Positions 1 through 9,245 of a DNA stretch of 64,000 bases are shown in pieces. The notes beneath the pieces are model-generated. The model was not told where the DNA came from. It saw only the letters and a list, made by a program, of their open reading frames with translations, and made no database searches. Within the stretch, counting starts at the first letter, position 1; every line of letters starts with the position of its first letter. A program made the translations under genes and the position numbers. Source of the DNA: Xanthomonas codiaei (lineage in GTDB: Bacteria; Pseudomonadota; Gammaproteobacteria; Xanthomonadales; Xanthomonadaceae); assembly GCF_002939785.1 (NCBI RefSeq), contig NZ_MDEC01000001.1, positions 124,001-188,000 on the forward strand, given 5' to 3'.

Positions 1-254
1 GCAGCGCATTCGTGCGGCCTTGTTGCAGACGCGTTGATCCCATGTCCGGGCGTGGACCGGACCTGCGCAACCGTGGTCATGCAGTCGCGTCGGTGGTGGT
101 GCGTGGCATCGGCCGTTGCGTCTGTTGGCACGCACAGCCCGCCGGATCATCCAGGGCCATGCGATTGGCGTGAGCGCCAGTTACTAGGCTTCGCACCGTC
201 AGCCATTCCGGCAGGCGGTGCACCGGCCAACATTGCCGAGTGCAGTTCCAAGAC

Positions 255-963
255 CTACGCAGCATCAAGCTCCGGATAGTGGCGGAAGATGCCGTTGGTG
301 TTGAACGCCACGCGCCGTTCGGAGGCGAGGTAGGCGGCAATGCGTGGGCGCGTTGCTACGCGCTGCTGCACGGTGCGCAGACCCGGGATGTCCTTCGCCA
401 AGGTCGCCATCCGCTGCGGGAACATGTAGTCCAGCCCGCTGAGCAGTTGAAACAGCGACAGATCCACGTACGAGTGCACGCCCAATGCGGATGTCCCGCC
501 GGCCCGCTGTACCACCTGTTCGAAATAGCCGAGGAACTTGGGCAGGCGATTGTCGCGCAGATCCCCGGCACGCTTGGCGGCTTCGGCCTTCTGGTCTTCG
601 TAATACAGGCCGGTGGCGATCGGATGATGGGTGTCGTGTACCTCGGCCACCAGGTCGGCGATGGTCATCTGCAATTGAAGCGCCTGCAGGCGCTGCGCGT
701 CGTCGTCGGGGACCAGCTGCAGCGCCGGACCCAGAAAATGCAGGATCGCTGCCACTTGCGCCACGACGACATCGCCTGCCCGCAGAAAGGGCGGGGCGAA
801 CGGCTGCGCGCCCGGCTGCTTGCCTTCCAAGAAGGGGGGGCATGACCTCGTCGCCCTCCACGCGCGCCACGTCGGTATAGGCGGCGCCGGCATCTTCCAA
901 AGCCAGGCGGACGAATTCGCCGCGGCCCTGCAGGCCGGTCCAGTAATAGAGCTGGTAATGCAT
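255..963 (-). pseudogene. Glutathione S-transferase family protein, frameshifted
   Basis: The first 43 or so codons from the ATG at 963 encode a thioredoxin-fold GST N-terminus (MHYQLYYWTGLQGRGEFVRL, with the glutathione-binding region of sigma/mu-type GSTs). The frame is then lost at a run of seven C on the coding strand (G7 at 834-840). The rest of the protein, including the all-helical C-terminal domain (for example LPKFLGYFEQVV and YVDLSLFQLLSGLDYM), continues in the adjacent frame to the TAG at 255. Six C instead of seven would restore one protein of about 235 residues, the normal GST length. GSTs conjugate glutathione to electrophiles in the cytosol. Either the gene is inactivated or the homopolymer was miscounted; the sequence alone cannot decide. 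Confidence 0.85.
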
Positions 964-1009
964 GCGCTGCTCCGCGGTTGCATGGCATTGCAGCGTAGGA
1001 AAGGCGTGG

Positions 1010-1318
1010 CTAGCCGGGCGTGATCGAGGTGTCAGCAGGCTGTGACCCGGCGATGCCCTGCGGCTGCGTCAACAGCCAATCCAGCTTGCGTGCGCGTGGC
1101 TGCCGCTTGAGCGCGCACTCGGCACGCGAGGCGCTGGCACGATCCGGATACCGGTGGCTGGCCAGCAATTGCAACGGCGGATTGGCGCGCGTGTAACGCG
1201 CACCGGTGCCACGCACATGCGCCTGGAAGCGCCGCTCCAGGTCGTTGGTGATCCCGGCGTAATAGCTGCCATTGCGACACAGCAGCAGATAGAGATACCA
1301 GGGCTTGGGTGCATCCAT
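1010..1318 (-). CDS. GIY-YIG nuclease superfamily protein (UPF0213/YhbQ-like)
   Basis: A small protein of 102 residues. It starts with [14 protein letters not shown] and continues [16 protein letters not shown], a degenerate GIY-YIG motif in which Y-L-Y and Y-Y-A-G replace GIY and YIG, as is usual in the short UPF0213/YhbQ branch. This branch consists of single-domain proteins of about 100 residues with suspected roles in DNA repair. I chose the ATG at 1318 because the domain begins there; the frame is open further upstream to 1426, but that sequence is low-complexity and not family-like. It lies between the GST remnant and the divergent TonB receptor and shows no operon partner. Confidence 0.85.
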   Translation of the reverse strand: MDAPKPWYLYLLLCRNGSYYAGITNDLERRFQAHVRGTGARYTRANPPLQLLASHRYPDRASASRAECALKRQPRARKLDWLLTQPQGIAGSQPADTSITPG

Positions 1319-1575
1319 CGGCGCATTATCGCCGGTCGGTGGCAGACGCGCAGCGATCGCGGCAGTGCTGGCCCGGCGGCACCTGCAATCCACCCCGCAC
1401 TGCCTGGGGAATAAGCACCCAAACATTGGTTATTTGACGCTCGCAGCGCTGGCAAACAGCATGCCGGAGCGCCATGCATGGTCGAGATGGCTTCGCCGCA
1501 GCGGGCCATGCCCGGATGCTGCAGCAGCGTGCGCTCGAGCATCCAACCCCCATCGCCGCAAGACAGAGGACCTAC

Positions 1576-3831
1576 ATGCCCGTGCACCACCGGCTCCCTG
1601 CAAGGAGCGCTTCTGCATCGAGGTTGTTCGCAAGGCCGCAGTTGCTGGCGTGGAGCCTGGCCCTGGCATGTACACCGGCTCTTGCGGACGACGTGGGCGA
1701 AGCCGCTGCCGCGCCGGAGGGTGCAGCACAGACCCTGGGTGCAGTGAAGGTGACCGCCACACGCCGCGAAACCACCTTGCAGCAGGTACCGGTAGCGGTC
1801 TCGGTGGTCCAGGGCCAGACCCTGGAGCGCGAGAACCGCAACAGCGTGGCCGACCTGCCGGCCCTGGTGCCCAGCCTGACGTTCCGCACCGGTGCTTCCA
1901 ACAAGGACACCTCGCTGTTCCTGCGTGGCGTGGGCACCATCTCCACCTCGCCGGGCGTGGAGCCCAGCGTGGCCACGGTGATCGATGGCGTGGTGCTGGG
2001 CCGCCCCGGCCAGGCCACCCTGGATCTGCTGGATGTCGAACGCATCGAAGTCCTGCGCGGGCCGCAGGGCACCCTGTTCGGCAAGAACGCATCGGCCGGC
2101 GTGCTCAGTATCGTCAGCAAACCGGCGCCGGAGGCATTGGGTGGCTACGTCGATTACGCGCACTTCGGTGGCGGCGGCGAAGACCGCGTCCGCGCCAGCG
2201 TCGGCGGCGCGTTGGTGCCGGAGGTACTGAAGGCGAACGTGTCCGCGTTGTGGGCCGACTACGGCGGCAATGTGCGCAACGTGGCCGATGGACAGACCGT
2301 CAACGGCTACCGGCGCGCCGGTGCGCGGCTGCGGCTGGATCTGACCCCGACGCCCGACTTCAGCGCCACCCTGCTCGCTGACTATTTGCGCGCGCATGGC
2401 GATGCGCCCAGCGGCGTGGTGGTGGCCAGTACGCGCGCCGACTTCGCCGCCGCGCTCGCGCCGGTGCGTGCCGGTGCCGACAACCGGCAGATCAATAGCG
2501 ATTACCGCACGTTCCTGGACGACACCAACAAGGGCGCCTCGCTGCAGCTGGGCCAGCACATCGGCGAGGTGCTGCTGACCTCGATCAGCGCATGGCGGCA
2601 ATGGGACAACACCCAGTTCCAGGATGGCGACCGCACCGCCCAGCGCAGCGCCGCGTTTCCGTCCTCGCACGACCGTGGCGACCTGGGCTATACGCAGTAT
2701 TCGCAGGAGCTGCGTGTGCAGACTCCGCGCGATCGCGCGGTGGAGGCCGTGGCCGGCCTGTACTACCTGCATGCGCGCAACGACGAAACCTATCGCCGCA
2801 CCGTGACGACGCCGACCGTCAGCAATGTGGGCGTGGCCGATTACGCAACGCGGGCAGCCACCTATGCGGCGTTCGGCGAGGCGACCTGGCATTGGCGGCC
2901 GGACCTGCGCGCCTTGCTCGGCGCGCGTGTCACCCGCGATACGCTGGATTACCGCCACCAGCGCGTGTCCAGCTCCGCCACCGCGGTCACCGGCATCCAG
3001 CCGGCTACCGCAAGCAGTGGCAGCACCGCCGAAGATGGCGTGTCCGGACGTGCCGGCCTGCAGTACGACATCGATGCGCGCACCACCGGCTATCTCACCT
3101 ATTCGCGCGGCTACAAGGGCCCGGCCTACAACGTGTTCTTCAACATGCAGCCGCGCGACACGCCGGCGTTGAAGCCGGAAACCTCCAACGCCTGGGAGCT
3201 GGGCCTGAAGGCGCGTGCGCTGGACGACCGGCTCAGCGCGAACCTAGCGCTGTTCCATACCGACTACGCCAATTACCAGGCCAATTTCTTCGACACCGTG
3301 GCCGGGCAGGTGGTGACGCGGCTGATCAATGCCGGGCAGGTCCGCACGCAGGGTCTGGAGCTGGATCTGGAGTATCGGCCCACCGAGCGGCTCAGTCTGG
3401 CCTCGTCGCTGGCCTACACGCAGGCCCGCATCCAGCGCTTCGCCTGCCCGGCAGCGGCGGCGGCCAACTGCAATGTCGATGGCCGGCCGCTGCCGTTCTC
3501 GCCGGACTGGAAGGGCAACCTGCGCGCGGCCTACCGCGTGCCGCTGCGCGGCAGCCTGGCGTTGGAGGTGAACGGTGATGTGAGCTGGCAGGACAGTGTG
3601 CAGTACGACCTCAGTCAGACCCCCCAGACCATCCAGGGCCCATATGCGATCTGGAACGCCAGTGTCGCGCTGGCCGACGACGCGCATGGCTGGCGGGTGG
3701 CGCTGCTGGGCCGCAATCTGGGCGATCGGTCTTATGCGCCGCTATTGGCCAATGCCACCGGCAATGTCTACCGGCTGGTGCCGCGCGATGACCAGCGCTA
3801 TGTCGGCCTGCAATTGCACAAGGATTTTTGA
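1576..3831 (+). CDS. TonB-dependent receptor of a sulfur-scavenging locus
   Basis: An outer-membrane receptor of 751 residues. The N-terminus has a signal peptide (hydrophobic LLAWSLALACTPALA, cleaved before DDVGEA). A plug domain follows, starting near LGAVKVTATRRETTLQQVPV and containing the conserved RGPQGTLFGKNASAG segment. The beta-barrel ends in the aromatic residue of LQLHKDF. An AGAGGA Shine-Dalgarno at about 1565-1570 supports the ATG at 1576; the frame is open to 1474 but gives no signal peptide. It is co-directional with a flavin monooxygenase, an aldo/keto reductase and an Ssu-type ABC importer. The inferred role is uptake of an organosulfur compound over the outer membrane; the substrate cannot be read from sequence. 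Confidence 0.88.
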   Translation: MPVHHRLPARSASASRLFARPQLLAWSLALACTPALADDVGEAAAAPEGAAQTLGAVKVTATRRETTLQQVPVAVSVVQGQTLERENRNSVADLPALVPSLTFRTGASNKDTSLFLRGVGTISTSPGVEPSVATVIDGVVLGRPGQATLDLLDVERIEVLRGPQGTLFGKNASAGVLSIVSKPAPEALGGYVDYAHFGGGGEDRVRASVGGALVPEVLKANVSALWADYGGNVRNVADGQTVNGYRRAGARLRLDLTPTPDFSATLLADYLRAHGDAPSGVVVASTRADFAAALAPVRAGADNRQINSDYRTFLDDTNKGASLQLGQHIGEVLLTSISAWRQWDNTQFQDGDRTAQRSAAFPSSHDRGDLGYTQYSQELRVQTPRDRAVEAVAGLYYLHARNDETYRRTVTTPTVSNVGVADYATRAATYAAFGEATWHWRPDLRALLGARVTRDTLDYRHQRVSSSATAVTGIQPATASSGSTAEDGVSGRAGLQYDIDARTTGYLTYSRGYKGPAYNVFFNMQPRDTPALKPETSNAWELGLKARALDDRLSANLALFHTDYANYQANFFDTVAGQVVTRLINAGQVRTQGLELDLEYRPTERLSLASSLAYTQARIQRFACPAAAAANCNVDGRPLPFSPDWKGNLRAAYRVPLRGSLALEVNGDVSWQDSVQYDLSQTPQTIQGPYAIWNASVALADDAHGWRVALLGRNLGDRSYAPLLANATGNVYRLVPRDDQRYVGLQLHKDF

Positions 3832-3898
3832 GGATGCGTTGGATGCAGTGGCAACCAGTGTTCGATCAAAGCAGGCAGTCAACCTGCGGTGAGTGGCG

Positions 3899-5227
3899 AT
3901 GAGCGCGCCGCGTCAGCTGTCGCTGGGGGCCTTCCTGATGGCGACCGGCCACCACGTGGCGGCATGGCGTCACTCGCAGGTGAGCGCTGACACGCTGGAT
4001 TTTGCGCAGTACCGCGAGATGGTGCGCATCGCCGAGGCGGCCAAGTTCGATGCGGTGTTCGTCGCCGACAGCCTGGCCGCCGCTGGCGGGCCGATCGCGC
4101 CGCGCATGGCGCGTTCCAGCCTGTTCGAGCCGCTGACCCTGCTCAGCGCCCTGGCCGTGGCGAGCGAACGTATCGGGCTGATCGCCACCATGACCACCAG
4201 CTACAACGAGCCGTATCACGTGGCGCGCAAGTTCGCCTCGCTGGATCATCTGTCCGGCGGGCGTGCCGGCTGGAACCTGGTCACCTCCGATGCCGCCGAC
4301 GAAGCGCTGAACTTCAATCGCGACGCGCACTACGTGCATGCCGAGCGCTATGCGCGGGCGCGCGAATTCCAGCAGGTGGTGGCCGGGCTGTGGGACAGCT
4401 GGGACGACGATGCCTTCATCGCCGACAAGGCGGCCGGCCTGCATCACGACCCGGCGCGTGCGCACGTGCTCGACCACCGCGGCGCGCATTTCCAGGTGCG
4501 TGGACCGCTGAACATCGCGCGTGCTCCGCAGGGGCACCCGGTGCTGGTGCAGGCCGGCTCGTCCGAGCCTGGGCGCGCACTGGCGGCAGAGACCGCCGAG
4601 GTGGTGTTCACCGCGCAATCCTCGCTGGCCAAGGCGCAGGCGTTCTATGCCGACATCAAGGGGCGGCTGGAGCAGTTCGGCCGGCCGCGCGATGCCTTGA
4701 AGGTGCTGCCCGGCGTGTTCATCGTGGTGGGGCAGAGCCAGGCCGAAGCGCAGGAAAAATTCGAGCAGTTCCAGCAGCTGGTGGAGCCGGAAGTGGGCAT
4801 CGCGCTGCTCTCGCGCATGCTGGGCAACTTCGATCTGTCCGGCTACCCGCCCGATGGCCCGCTGCCGGAGCTGCCGCTGACCGAGACCGGGCAGCGCAGC
4901 CGCCAGCAGCTGTTCACCGAACTGGCAGGGCAGGAACAGTTGAGCATTGCCCAGCTCGGGCGGCGCATCGCCGGCGGGCGCGGGCACTACAGCCTGATCG
5001 GCACGCCCACCCGGATCGCCGACGAGCTGCAGGCCTGGTTCGAGCAGGACGCAGCCGATGGCTTCAACGTGCTGGTGCCGCACCTGCCGGCGGGGCTGGC
5101 CGACGTGGCCACGCACGTGGTGCCGGAATTGCAGCGGCGCGGGTTGTTCCGGCGTGAGTACCAGGGGCGCACCTTGCGCGATCATCTGGGGCTGCAACGC
5201 CCCGTCAATCGCTTCAGCGCACGCTGA
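3899..5227 (+). CDS. NtaA/DmoA-family FMN-dependent monooxygenase (bacterial luciferase-like)
   Basis: A 442-residue protein of the luciferase-like monooxygenase superfamily. The N-terminus (LSLGAFLMATGHHVAAWRHS) and GRAGWNLVTS near residue 120 are typical of the NtaA/SnaA/DszA/DmoA branch, whose members are about 440-460 residues. These enzymes use reduced FMN supplied by a separate reductase to oxidise or cleave C-N or C-S compounds such as nitrilotriacetate, dibenzothiophene sulfone or dimethyl sulfide. A GTG two codons upstream (3893) is possible, but ATG 3899 is better placed after GGTGAG. No FMN reductase (ssuE-like) gene is visible nearby, so flavin must be reduced by an enzyme encoded elsewhere. 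The context suggests release of sulfur from an imported organosulfur compound. Confidence 0.87.
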   Translation: MSAPRQLSLGAFLMATGHHVAAWRHSQVSADTLDFAQYREMVRIAEAAKFDAVFVADSLAAAGGPIAPRMARSSLFEPLTLLSALAVASERIGLIATMTTSYNEPYHVARKFASLDHLSGGRAGWNLVTSDAADEALNFNRDAHYVHAERYARAREFQQVVAGLWDSWDDDAFIADKAAGLHHDPARAHVLDHRGAHFQVRGPLNIARAPQGHPVLVQAGSSEPGRALAAETAEVVFTAQSSLAKAQAFYADIKGRLEQFGRPRDALKVLPGVFIVVGQSQAEAQEKFEQFQQLVEPEVGIALLSRMLGNFDLSGYPPDGPLPELPLTETGQRSRQQLFTELAGQEQLSIAQLGRRIAGGRGHYSLIGTPTRIADELQAWFEQDAADGFNVLVPHLPAGLADVATHVVPELQRRGLFRREYQGRTLRDHLGLQRPVNRFSAR

Positions 5228-5243
5228 CTTACCGGACACTGTC

Positions 5244-6284
5244 ATGAGCTATCTCGCACATCCCGACCGTTACGACCGTATCGCCTACCGCCGTGTCGGC
5301 CGTAGCGGCCTGGTGCTGCCCGCATTGTCGCTGGGCCTGTGGCACAACTTCGGCGACAGCACGCCGATCGATACCCAGCGTGCGTTGTTGCGCACCGCAT
5401 TCGACCTGGGCATCACCCACTTCGACCTGGCCAACAACTACGGTCCGCCCTACGGCAGCGCGGAACGCAACTTTGGCCGCCTGCTGCGCGAGGATTTCAA
5501 GCCGTATCGCGACGAGTTGATCATCTCCACCAAGGCCGGCTGGGACATGTGGCCGGGCCCGTACGGGCAGGGCGGCAGCTCGCGCAAATACCTGCTGTCC
5601 AGCCTGGACCAGAGCCTGCAGCGGTTGGGCGTGGACTATGTGGACATCTTCTATTCGCACCGCTTCGATGCGGACACGCCGCTGGAAGAAACCGCAGGCG
5701 CGCTGGCAAGTGCGGTGCAGCAGGGCAAGGCCCTGTACGTGGGCGTGTCATCGTATTCGTCGGCGCGCACGCGCGAGATCGCTGCGCTGCTGGGTGAGTG
5801 GAAGGTGCCGCTGCTGATCCATCAGCCCGCCTACAACCTGTTCAACCGCTGGCCGGAGCAGGACCTGCTGGACACCACCGCCGACCTCGGCGCCGGCGTG
5901 ATCGCCTTTACGCCGCTGGCGCAGGGCCTGCTCACCGGCAAGTACCTGCAGGGCGTGCCGGCCGATGCGCGGGTCAACCGCCCAGGCGGTCAGTCGCTGC
6001 GCCCGGAGCATCTGTCCGAAGACAACCTGCAGCGTGCGCGCGGCCTGGACGGCATCGCGCGCCAGCGCGGGCAGAGCCTGGCCCAGCTGGCGTTGGCCTG
6101 GGTGTTGCGCGATGCGCGCGTGAGCTCGGCGCTGCTGGGTGCCAGCCGCCCGGAGCAGCTGGTGGAGAACGTGGCGGCGCTGCAGAACCTGCATTTCAGC
6201 CCGGAAGAGTTGGCCGAGATCGATCGCCACGCGGTCGAGGGCGGTATCAACCTCTGGGAAAAACCGTCCACCGATTGGCGATAA
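5244..6284 (+). CDS. Aldo/keto reductase, YghZ-like
   Basis: A 346-residue NADPH-dependent aldo/keto reductase, the same length as E. coli YghZ (L-glyceraldehyde-3-phosphate/methylglyoxal reductase). The catalytic tetrad is visible: Asp and Tyr in FDLANNYGPPYGSAE, Lys in STKAGWDMW, His in YSHRFD. It begins 16 bases after the monooxygenase stop and is followed 10 bases later by the binding-protein gene, so it is probably co-transcribed. In this context it may reduce the aldehyde left when the monooxygenase desulfonates an alkanesulfonate; that role is inferred. The frame is open far upstream inside the monooxygenase gene, but MSYLAHPDRY is the family-like start. Confidence 0.9.
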   Translation: MSYLAHPDRYDRIAYRRVGRSGLVLPALSLGLWHNFGDSTPIDTQRALLRTAFDLGITHFDLANNYGPPYGSAERNFGRLLREDFKPYRDELIISTKAGWDMWPGPYGQGGSSRKYLLSSLDQSLQRLGVDYVDIFYSHRFDADTPLEETAGALASAVQQGKALYVGVSSYSSARTREIAALLGEWKVPLLIHQPAYNLFNRWPEQDLLDTTADLGAGVIAFTPLAQGLLTGKYLQGVPADARVNRPGGQSLRPEHLSEDNLQRARGLDGIARQRGQSLAQLALAWVLRDARVSSALLGASRPEQLVENVAALQNLHFSPEELAEIDRHAVEGGINLWEKPSTDWR

Positions 6285-6294
6285 GGAGGGGGCG

Positions 6295-7383
6295 ATGCGC
6301 GATGGGTTTCCAGCAGCGAGCATGCACGCCATGACGATGTTTCCCACCCACGAGTCCAGGCGTTCGGGGGCGGCGAATGCTGCCGTGCGTGCCGGACTGG
6401 CACGCGTCGGGGCCGTGGTGTTTGCCAGGCGCATCACAGCGCTGGTGTTGCTGTGCCTGGCGTGGATGCAGGCCGCTGCAGCCGCCGAGCCGGCGCAATT
6501 GCGCATCGGCTACCAGAAGGCGGTGTCCAGCCTGGTGTTGGCCAAACAGCATCGGCTGCTGGAGCAGCGCTTTCCGCGCACCAGGATCAGCTGGGTGGAA
6601 TTTCCTGCCGGCCCGCAGCTGCTGGAAGCCTTGAACGTGGGCAGCATCGATCTGGGCGGTGCCGGCGATATCCCGCCGCTGTTCGCCCAGGCGGCCGGCG
6701 CGGATCTGTTGTACGTGGGCTGGGTGCCGCCCACGCCCAAGGCCGAGACGATTCTGGTGCCGGCCAGGAGCACGCTGCGGCGCGTGGCCGACCTCAAGGG
6801 CAAGCGCGTGGCTTTCCAGAAGGGCTCGAGTGCGCACAACCTGCTGCTGCGGCTGTTGGCCAGGTCCGGGCTGAGCATGCGCGACATCACCCCGTTGTAC
6901 CTGTCGCCGGCCAATGCGCGCGCCGCGTTCGCGGCCGGGCAGGTGGACGCCTGGGCGATCTGGGACCCGTGGTATTCGGCCTTGACGCTGGATGGCAGTG
7001 CGCGCCTGCTCGCCAATGGCGAGGGGCTGGGGCTGACCGGCGGTTTCTTCCTGTCGTCGCGGCGTTATGCGACGGCGTGGGGGCCGTTCGTGCAGCAGGT
7101 GATGGGCACGCTCAACCAGGCCGATGGCCTGCTGGAGCGCGACCGTGCTGGCAGCATCAAGACACTGGCGCAGGTCAGCGGGCTGTCGCCGGCGGTGGTG
7201 GAGCGCACGCTGGCGCATCGCCCGCCGGCCAGCGTGCAGCCGCTGAGCGCGCAGGTGATCAAGGCGCAGCAGGCCACCGCCGATCTGTTCTTCGCACAGC
7301 GCCTGTTGCCCAAACGCGTGCTGGTGGCACCGGCGGTGTGGCGTGCGCCCGCCAGCGTTGCCGCACAGGCCGCAGCAAAGTGA
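6295..7383 (+). CDS. ssuA: SsuA-like periplasmic substrate-binding protein
   Basis: A 362-residue solute-binding protein of the aliphatic sulfonate (SsuA) family. The mature part begins near AEPAQLRIGYQK and contains the family segments LEALNVGSIDLGGAGDIPP and VDAWAIWDPW. The signal sequence (ITALVLLCLAWMQAAAAA) is preceded by about 40 residues that look unneeded. An excellent Shine-Dalgarno (AAGGAGG at 6283-6289) supports the ATG at 6295, although a start nearer the hydrophobic segment remains possible. It would capture alkanesulfonates or sulfate esters in the periplasm and hand them to the permease and ATPase encoded just downstream. Confidence 0.88.
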   Translation: MRDGFPAASMHAMTMFPTHESRRSGAANAAVRAGLARVGAVVFARRITALVLLCLAWMQAAAAAEPAQLRIGYQKAVSSLVLAKQHRLLEQRFPRTRISWVEFPAGPQLLEALNVGSIDLGGAGDIPPLFAQAAGADLLYVGWVPPTPKAETILVPARSTLRRVADLKGKRVAFQKGSSAHNLLLRLLARSGLSMRDITPLYLSPANARAAFAAGQVDAWAIWDPWYSALTLDGSARLLANGEGLGLTGGFFLSSRRYATAWGPFVQQVMGTLNQADGLLERDRAGSIKTLAQVSGLSPAVVERTLAHRPPASVQPLSAQVIKAQQATADLFFAQRLLPKRVLVAPAVWRAPASVAAQAAAK

Positions 7384-7429
7384 TGCGCGCGCTGACTTGG
7401 ACACGGTGCTGCAGCCGGCCGGTGCGCGC

Positions 7430-8224
7430 ATGAGCACGCCGCTGCGCCAGTGGAGCGGCCGGCTGGTGCCGTGGCTGTTGCCGTTGGCGGTGCTGACCGC
7501 CTGGCAGATCGCCGCGTCCACCGGCTGGCTGCCCGAGCGCATTCTCCCGGCACCCGATGCGGTGCTGCGCGCGGCAGCCACGCTGGTGCAAAGCGGCGAG
7601 CTGTGGCAGCACCTGGCCATCAGCAGCTGGCGCGCGGCGCTGGGGCTGGCCATCGGCGGTGGCATCGGGCTGGCGCTGGGCCTGCTGACCGGCGTGTCGC
7701 CGGTGGCCGAGCGGCTGCTCGACAGCAGCCTGCAGATGCTGCGCAACGTGCCGCATCTGGCGCTGATTCCGCTGGTGATCCTGTGGTTCGGCATCGACGA
7801 GGGCGCCAAGCTGTTCCTGGTGGCGCTGGGCACCTTCTTCCCGATCTACCTCAATACCTATCACGGCATCCGCAGCGTGGACCCGGCACTGATCGAGATG
7901 GCGCGCAACTACGGCCTGCGCGGGCCGCAGTTGTTCGTCGACGTGCTGTTGCCCGGCGCGCTGCCGTCGATCCTGGTGGGGCTGCGCTTCGCATTGGGGC
8001 TGATGTGGCTGACCCTGATCGTGGCCGAAACCATTTCGGCCAGCTCCGGCATCGGCTACCTGGCGATGAACGCACGCGAGTTCCTGCAGACCGACATCGT
8101 GGTGGTGGCGATCGTGCTGTATGCGCTGCTTGGCAAGCTGGCCGACCTGGCCGCGCGCGGACTGGAAGCCTGGTGGCTGGGTTGGCATCCAGCACAGCAA
8201 CGGCGTGCGGAGCTGCGCCGATGA
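7430..8224 (+). CDS. ssuC: SsuC-like ABC transporter permease
   Basis: A 264-residue inner-membrane permease with about six membrane segments, starting [19 protein letters not shown]. The coupling (EAA) loop is in [35 protein letters not shown], and [21 protein letters not shown] is characteristic of the SsuC/TauC group. The TGA stop overlaps the ATG of the ATPase gene (ATGA at 8221-8224), indicating translational coupling. With SsuA and SsuB it forms the sulfonate importer. It starts 46 bases after ssuA; the frame is open upstream to 7343, but that portion overlaps ssuA and is not family-like. Confidence 0.9.
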   Translation: MSTPLRQWSGRLVPWLLPLAVLTAWQIAASTGWLPERILPAPDAVLRAAATLVQSGELWQHLAISSWRAALGLAIGGGIGLALGLLTGVSPVAERLLDSSLQMLRNVPHLALIPLVILWFGIDEGAKLFLVALGTFFPIYLNTYHGIRSVDPALIEMARNYGLRGPQLFVDVLLPGALPSILVGLRFALGLMWLTLIVAETISASSGIGYLAMNAREFLQTDIVVVAIVLYALLGKLADLAARGLEAWWLGWHPAQQRRAELRR

Positions 8225-9054
8225 GCGCGGTCGACACCGGCCTGCCGCTGCGCTTGCGCGGCATTGGCAAGCGCTATGGCGACAGGGAGGTCTTGCGCGG
8301 CATCGACCTGGAGATCGCGCCGGGCGCCTGCGTGGCAGTGGTCGGACGCAGTGGCTGTGGCAAGAGCACCTTGCTGCGGGTGATCGCCGGACTTGAGGCG
8401 GCCGATACCGGCGGCGTCGACAGCGCTGATGCAGCGCTGGCGGCGCAACGCGATGCAGTGCGGCTGATGTTCCAGGATGCTCGGCTGCTGCCGTGGAAGC
8501 GCGTGATCGACAACGTGGCGCTCGGGCTGGGCCGCGCCGGGCGTGCGCAGGCGCAGGACGCGCTGGATGCCGTGGGCCTGGGCGCGCGTGCAGGCGATTG
8601 GCCGGCGGCGCTGTCGGGCGGCCAACGGCAGCGGGTGGCGCTGGCGCGTGCGCTGGTGCATCGGCCGCGGCTGTTGCTGCTGGACGAGCCGCTGGGCGCG
8701 CTGGATGCGCTCACCCGCATCGAGATGCAGCAACTGATCGTGCAGCTATGGCAGCAGTACGGTTTTACCGTGGTGCTGGTGACCCATGACGTGGCCGAGG
8801 CCTGCGCGCTGGCCGACCGCATCGTGGTGATCGAGCATGGCCAGATCGGCCTGGATCTGGCGGTGCCGGTGGCGCACCCGCGCACCCCGGGCATGCCGGC
8901 ACTGGCGGCACTCCAGGCGCAGGTGCTGTCGCGTCTGCTGGCCGGCGGGGCGGTGGAGGCAGCGGTGCTTGCCGGCGAGGCCGATGCCGGCCAGGACGCT
9001 GCCAGCCGCACCGCTTCGATGCGGGCAGGAGCGCCGCTGCGGCGGATCGGGTAG
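8221..9054 (+). CDS. ssuB: SsuB-like ABC transporter ATPase
   Basis: A 277-residue nucleotide-binding subunit. Walker A is GRSGCGKST (residues 42-50), the Q-loop is in [10 protein letters not shown], the signature LSGGQRQR is at 131-138, Walker B LLLLDEP is followed by the D-loop GALDA, and the switch His is in VTHD near 189. DARLLPW is the usual SsuB/TauB form. It overlaps ssuC by four bases and ends the set; about 190 bases separate it from clpB. The last 50 or so residues after the ATPase core are alanine-rich and of no obvious function. ATP hydrolysis here would drive sulfonate uptake through SsuC. Confidence 0.9.
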   Translation: MSAVDTGLPLRLRGIGKRYGDREVLRGIDLEIAPGACVAVVGRSGCGKSTLLRVIAGLEAADTGGVDSADAALAAQRDAVRLMFQDARLLPWKRVIDNVALGLGRAGRAQAQDALDAVGLGARAGDWPAALSGGQRQRVALARALVHRPRLLLLDEPLGALDALTRIEMQQLIVQLWQQYGFTVVLVTHDVAEACALADRIVVIEHGQIGLDLAVPVAHPRTPGMPALAALQAQVLSRLLAGGAVEAAVLAGEADAGQDAASRTASMRAGAPLRRIG

Positions 9055-9171
9055 CGCCCGGGCGCTGCGACCCCGGCACGGTGCCGCCCGCACCGTGCCG
9101 CCTGGGCTGCATCACGCCCGGCCTGGTGCGGGAACGCCGAGCGCTGGCGCGACCTTCGTGTCGCAGCACAC

Positions 9172-9199
9172 CTTGAAACGCCGCCTGGCAACCGCATCT
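9172..9199 (+). promoter_or_regulatory. Sigma-32-type heat-shock promoter of clpB
   Basis: CTTGAAA at 9172-9178 is identical to the sigma-32 minus-35 consensus. After a 13-base spacer, CCGCATCT at 9192-9199 matches CCCCATNT except at the third base. The element lies 46 bases upstream of the clpB start codon. ClpB is a classic sigma-32 regulon member, which supports the call. Confidence 0.78.
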
Positions 9200-9245
9200 G
9201 CTCGGTATCGCCGGACATGCCGGCCACCCGTTCAGAGGAATCCCC

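Noticed and set aside
1069-2958. A 629-codon minus-strand ORF overlapping the GIY-YIG gene and the TonB receptor
   Set aside because: Its translation is antisense-type, low-complexity sequence; the receptor and GIY-YIG reading frames have clear family motifs. Long antisense ORFs are expected at this GC content.
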